A DNA stretch of 8,649 nt from Actinomycetes bacterium (lineage in GTDB: Bacteria; Actinomycetota; Acidimicrobiia; Acidimicrobiales; RAAP-2): assembly GCA_021791615.1 (NCBI GenBank), contig JAJYWG010000441.1, forward strand, positions 1-8,649, in the 5' to 3' direction. The position numbers and the translations under genes are program-made. Each line of letters starts with the position of its first letter. Positions within the stretch are counted from its first letter, which is position 1. Under the pieces are notes generated by a model. It saw only the letters and a program-made list of their open reading frames with translations. It made no database searches and had not been told where the DNA came from. Of the stretch, positions 6,139-8,649 are shown one piece after another.

Positions 6139-6417
6139 GGCCGAATTCTCGCGCCTTCAGAGCCCCCATTGCAGACGAGGGAGGGAGACCCCATCTTTCG
6201 AGGAATGGACGGATGGGGTCCTCGGGGTCCTGGGGTGCGCCCGCCACGCCGTGCGACGCAGGATGCCACCGAACCCGCGGTGGGCTGTTGGGAGTCCCTT
6301 CGCGAAAGTCCAGGTCAAGGGGTGTGTGGAAGGTTTGCCCTGTTTTGCGTGGAAGCCGCGGGCCGACCGCACCAGATGGGGCCTCTCACCAGGGCCGACG
6401 ACTTTCGTAACCACCTC
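6139..6417. other. Stretch with no recognised gene
   Basis: Between the start of the basic-protein gene and the decayed small gene I see no convincing coding region, tRNA or rRNA. The minus-strand reading here is only the unrelated tail of the decayed copy. There is a short direct repeat, GGGGTCCT twice in a row near 6214-6231 (GGGGTCCTCGGGGTCCTGGG), and otherwise plain GC-rich sequence. Any promoter of the basic-protein gene should lie here, but I cannot point to one. Confidence 0.4.
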
Positions 6418-6571
6418 GTCCCGGTCCCAGTCGTTCGCTCCGGTCGTGATCCGGACCGGCCTGGTACCGGCGCTCGGCACGATGAGCTTCACGTCGCCGT
6501 CGACCATCTCGATCCGGCCGACGACGGTCCGATCCGCGAGCTGGAGCTCGACCCGTTCGCCTGCCCTCAGG
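6157..6571 (-). pseudogene. Decayed copy of the small gene at 8368-8649
   Basis: In this frame a segment reads LRAGERVELQLADRTVVGRI and continues with a VDGD..L.VP.AGTRPV...TGA..WDRD pattern. It matches the small protein encoded at 8368-8649. The match stops after WDRD near 6418, where the frame continues into about 85 unrelated, unrecognised residues with a stop at 6157. On the N-terminal side there is no proper start: the frame hits a TAA near 6593, and the only in-frame ATG is inside the conserved part (6507). An ATG at 6580 is out of frame, which suggests a frameshift. I take it as a truncated or chimeric duplicate. Whether the 6157-6507 reading is translated is unknown. Confidence 0.6.
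6418..6561 (-). repeat. Direct repeat, copy 1 (partner 8410-8553)
   Basis: This 144-bp segment aligns without gaps to 8410-8553 at a constant offset of 1992 bp. By hand I count about 24 mismatches (about 83% identity). Both copies lie in the same orientation and code in the same frame for the conserved part of the small protein. Together they bracket the hipBA module. Confidence 0.85.
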
Positions 6572-6615
6572 TGCAGCCATAGTAATAGTGGTTATGTGAG
6601 CATCCCACCGTAACG

Positions 6616-6682
6616 GTCATAGACATGACTAGGTCATCCTCCAGCATTGAGCTGGTTTGAGGGATGACAGCTACTATTATGG
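6616..6682 (+). promoter_or_regulatory. hipBA promoter/operator region
   Basis: This AT-richer gap precedes hipB. A possible promoter is TTGAGC (6648-6653), 18 bp, TACTAT (6672-6677). The pentamer GTCAT or its complement ATGAC occurs four times (6616, 6625, 6633, 6664), forming ATGAC-TAG-GTCAT and GTCAT-AGAC-ATGAC palindromes. GTCATCC (6633-6639) pairs with GGATGAC (6662-6668) around an inner CCAGC-ATTGA-GCTGG stem (6641-6655). Such repeats over a -35 box are what one expects for HipB autoregulation. The promoter boxes are by-eye guesses. Confidence 0.45.
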
Positions 6683-6700
6683 ATGGTTGGAGGTTGTGCC

Positions 6701-7018
6701 ATGCACAGCGAGGAGCTCGAGCGGAAGCTAGGGGGGCGTATCCGGGCGCTACGGGTTGCCCGGCGCCTCACGCAGACCGAGCTGGCGGAGCTGGCGAACG
6801 TGTCGGTCGGGGCACTCAAACACCTCGAAGGCGGCGCCGGGGCGACCACCACCACGCTCGTCAAGGTGCTGCGGGCGCTGGACCAGGAGCGATGGATCGA
6901 CACTCTCGGGCGCGCCCCCGAAGCGTTCAACCCGCTGCGGGCCCTCGAGGCCCGCCAGCGGGCCGCCATGCCCGCCCGCGCAACCCGGGTCCGTCACCGC
7001 CGGACGGAGGCGCCGTGA
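6701..7018 (+). CDS. hipB: HipB-like antitoxin, XRE-family HTH
   Basis: This 105-residue protein has an XRE helix-turn-helix at about 12-65: GRIRALRVARRLTQTELAEL, then ANVSVGALKHLEGG, then TTTTLVKVLRALD. This is the usual HipB-type pattern, with the T..ELAE..NVS...L..LE.G core. The C-terminal 40 residues are basic and proline/arginine-rich (ARATRVRHRRTEAP) and may fold onto the toxin. I chose the ATG at 6701 over the one at 6683 because GGAGG lies at 6689-6693, seven bases upstream. The protein should neutralise the HipA kinase and, with it, repress their shared promoter. Its stop overlaps the hipA start by four bases (GTGA), so the two are co-translated as toxin-antitoxin pairs usually are. 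Confidence 0.88.
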   Translation: MHSEELERKLGGRIRALRVARRLTQTELAELANVSVGALKHLEGGAGATTTTLVKVLRALDQERWIDTLGRAPEAFNPLRALEARQRAAMPARATRVRHRRTEAP

Positions 7019-8328
7019 GCTACCAGCCGACCGATGTCATCGAGGTGGTGGCCGGGGGACGCCGTGTGGGCGCCGTCGCCCAAGACCCGGATACCGGCTG
7101 GTACGCGTTCGCGTACGACCGCGAATGGGTGGCAGGCGGTTTCGAACTGGCACCGCTGCACATGCCGCTTCGCCCCGAGCCCTACCAGTTCCCCGAGCTT
7201 CGCCCCGAGACGTTCCACCGGCTGCCGCCCCTTGTCGCCGACGCTCTGCCCGACGCCTTTGGAAACGCTCTGGTGGACGCCTGGATGGCCGAACAAGGCG
7301 TCACGGCCGACCGGATCACCCCGCTCGATCGGCTCGCCTACGCGGCGGATCGGGCCATGGGCGTCCTCGAGTTCCGCCCACCGGCACGCGACACCGCCAC
7401 CGACTTGCCCACCGCCGTTCAGCTCGCCGATCTTGTGCTTGCCGCTCGGCTCACCGTGAGCGGGCAGTTCGACAGCGACACGACCGCCCGTGCCGCTCTT
7501 CAACAGCTCATCCAGGTCGGCACCAGTGCCGGTGGTGCCCGGGCGAAAGCCGTCGTTTCCTTCAACCCTATGACCTTCCAAGTCCGTTCCGCCTACGGCC
7601 CACCGGTCGACGGCTTCGAGCAGTGGCTCATCAAGCTCGACGGCGTGTCCGCCACCGGCATGGACGGGCATGGCGACCAGCTTGGCGACAGCGCCCCCTA
7701 CGGCCGCATCGAATATGCCTACAGCCTCATGGCCGGAGCGGCGGGCGTCGAGATGACCGCTTGCCAGCTGCTCGCCGAAGGCCCGCGTCGACACTTCATG
7801 ACCCAGCGCTTTGATCGGGGTGATGGCGGGGAGCGTTACCACGTCATCTCCCTGTGCGCACTGGCCCACCTCGACTACAACCTTGTCGCCACCCACAGCT
7901 ACGACCAGTACCTCCAGACCGCCGCCGCCCTTGGCTTGGAGCCCGCCGAACGCCAGCAGGCGTACCGACGGATGGTCTTCAACGTCATGGCCGTCAACCG
8001 CGACGACCACACCAAGAACTTTGCCTTCCTTCGTGAAGCGCACGGCAGCTGGCATCTTGCCCCGGCCTATGACGTCACCCACGCGTACCACCCCGAGAGC
8101 CGTTGGACCAGCCACCACCTCATGGCCGTGAACGGCAAGTTCGACGGCATCACCCTCGAGGACCTTCACGCCGTGGGCGAACGCAACGATGTCCCCGGCT
8201 ACCGCCGGGTCGTCCGCGACGTAGCCGATGGCGTGGCGGCCTGGCCACAATTCGCCGCCGAAGCCGATCTCGACGAGCAGACGACCAAGGCAATCACCGC
8301 AGACATCGCGCGTTTCCGACCCACGTAA
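7015..8328 (+). CDS. hipA: HipA-family serine/threonine kinase toxin
   Basis: The 437-residue protein has all the parts of a HipA kinase. The glycine-rich loop VGTSAGGARAKAVV (168-181) has Ser171 at the position of the HipA autophosphorylation serine. WLIKLDG (204-210) carries Lys207 of the ATP site. NRDDHTKN (328-335) is the catalytic loop, with Asp330 as the likely base, and LAPAYDV (348-354) has the metal-binding Asp352. Length and order match full-length E. coli-type HipA (about 440 residues). HipA kinases phosphorylate aminoacyl-tRNA synthetases (GltX in E. coli) and cause growth arrest; the target here is unknown. GTG at 7015 is the start: it overlaps the hipB stop, GGAGG lies at 7006-7010, and the N-terminus that follows (SYQPTDVIEVVAGGRRVGAV) looks like a HipA N-terminal strand. 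The frame stays open upstream, but that part is only a shadow of hipB. All catalytic residues are present, so the toxin looks active. Confidence 0.93.
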   Translation: MSYQPTDVIEVVAGGRRVGAVAQDPDTGWYAFAYDREWVAGGFELAPLHMPLRPEPYQFPELRPETFHRLPPLVADALPDAFGNALVDAWMAEQGVTADRITPLDRLAYAADRAMGVLEFRPPARDTATDLPTAVQLADLVLAARLTVSGQFDSDTTARAALQQLIQVGTSAGGARAKAVVSFNPMTFQVRSAYGPPVDGFEQWLIKLDGVSATGMDGHGDQLGDSAPYGRIEYAYSLMAGAAGVEMTACQLLAEGPRRHFMTQRFDRGDGGERYHVISLCALAHLDYNLVATHSYDQYLQTAAALGLEPAERQQAYRRMVFNVMAVNRDDHTKNFAFLREAHGSWHLAPAYDVTHAYHPESRWTSHHLMAVNGKFDGITLEDLHAVGERNDVPGYRRVVRDVADGVAAWPQFAAEADLDEQTTKAITADIARFRPT

Positions 8329-8367
8329 GAACGATGCCGCCCGGTCTTGCTGAGCCTTGCCGGTTCA

Positions 8368-8649
8368 TCAGCGCTCTTCGTCCTTCGGCGCGTGGTACCA
8401 GACCTGGCCGTCCCGGTCCCACTCGATCGCTCCGGTCGCCACGTTGACGGGCCGGGTGCCGGCGTCCGGCACGACGAGGGTCTTGTCGCCGTCGACCAGC
8501 TCGATCCGGCCGGCGACGGTGCGATCTGCGAGCTGGAGCTCGATCTGTTCGCCGACCTCGGGTCGGAACTCCTCGTGGGCGTACCCGGCCCTCTCGATGA
8601 ACATGGCAATCGTCTCGAGGCGGTCGGCCGGGCTGTCCCACTCCGGATC
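8368..8649 (-). CDS. Small protein of unknown function, partial at window edge
   Basis: This frame ends with TGA at 8368-8370 and remains open to the right edge, reading DPEWDSPADRLETIAMFIER before the first certain conserved part. An ATG at 8604 gives 78 residues, but open, plausible sequence upstream suggests the real start may lie beyond the window. The conserved part, GEQIELQLADRTVAGRIELV followed by DGD..LVVP.AGTRPV, is rich in predicted strands and could form a small beta barrel; I do not recognise a family. It is convergent with hipA, with 39 bp between the stops. A decayed relative lies at 6157-6571. Confidence 0.55.
   Translation of the reverse strand, partial: DPEWDSPADRLETIAMFIERAGYAHEEFRPEVGEQIELQLADRTVAGRIELVDGDKTLVVPDAGTRPVNVATGAIEWDRDGQVWYHAPKDEER
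8410..8553 (-). repeat. Direct repeat, copy 2 (partner 6418-6561)
   Basis: This is the second copy of the 144-bp repeat and lies within the better-preserved small gene. The mismatches are spread out, and many fall at third codon positions of the minus-strand frame, so the pair looks like diverged paralogous coding sequence rather than a recent duplication. Confidence 0.85.

Noticed and set aside
6139..6417. A tRNA or tRNA-derived attachment site near the GGGTTCGG on the minus strand (about 6270-6280)
   Set aside because: There is no cloverleaf: no matching acceptor stem, D-loop or anticodon arm could be found at the right distances.
6664..7014. N-terminal extension of the HipA frame upstream of 7015
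   Set aside because: It overlaps hipB in another frame and reads as repetitive Arg/Gly-rich sequence. GTG at 7015 has a ribosome-binding site and the usual 4-nt overlap.
6994..8250. 418-residue minus-strand reading opposite hipA
   Set aside because: It is antisense to a HipA with all kinase motifs present; no family features of its own.
8329..8367. A shared terminator between hipA and the convergent small gene
   Set aside because: CCGG...CCGG repeats occur at 8341-8363, but the arms match poorly and there is no T-run.

Overview
The base composition (GC-rich throughout, with GC-ending codons in every believable gene) and the look of the proteins suggest a high-GC Actinomycetota chromosome or a large mobile region of one. 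That placement is inferred from composition only. The window looks like an accessory 'defence island': two IS3-family transposase ends, an anti-phage operon, an uncharacterised basic protein, and a HipBA toxin-antitoxin pair next to a duplicated small gene.

Region 1 (1-127) is the right end of an IS3-family insertion sequence whose body lies to the left of the window. Region 2 (128 to about 5119, all on the minus strand) is a tightly packed operon. In transcription order it holds a sigma-factor-like regulator (4088-5119), an HTH protein with a beta-rich N-terminus (3240-4091), an ImmA/IrrE-type HELGH zinc peptidase with a cysteine-rich tail (2240-3250), a CD-NTase of the CBASS type (1176-2153), a stand-alone E2 (ubiquitin-conjugating-like) protein (646-1194), and a single-TM membrane protein (649 downward). 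The IS cuts the membrane gene after 174 codons. I read the last three genes as an E2-only ('type II-short'-like) CBASS core and the membrane protein as the likely effector. I read the HTH and peptidase genes as a CapH/CapP-like control pair, with the sigma-like protein as an extra and unusual first layer. Five of the six genes are joined by 4-, 11-, 19- and 4-nt overlaps. The one real gap (2154-2239) separates the control genes from the CBASS core. It holds a near-perfect 10-bp inverted repeat that includes the cyclase ribosome-binding site, so control may act there.

Region 3 (about 5123-5313) is a second, degraded IS3-family transposase tail on the plus strand, just upstream of the operon. 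Region 4 (5326-6138) encodes a very basic Ala/Arg/Lys-rich protein of unknown function. Region 5 (6157-6571) is a decayed copy of a small gene whose better-preserved relative lies at 8368-8649. The two copies share about 83% identity over 144 ungapped positions, 1992 bp apart in the same orientation. Between them lies region 6, a complete hipB-hipA module (6701-8328, plus strand) with a clear ribosome-binding site, a 4-nt overlap and a plausible autoregulated promoter.

If the reading is right, the CBASS locus may be inactive or altered because its last gene was hit by an IS, while its regulators, cyclase and E2 look intact. No database search was possible. All family calls rest on motifs read by eye.
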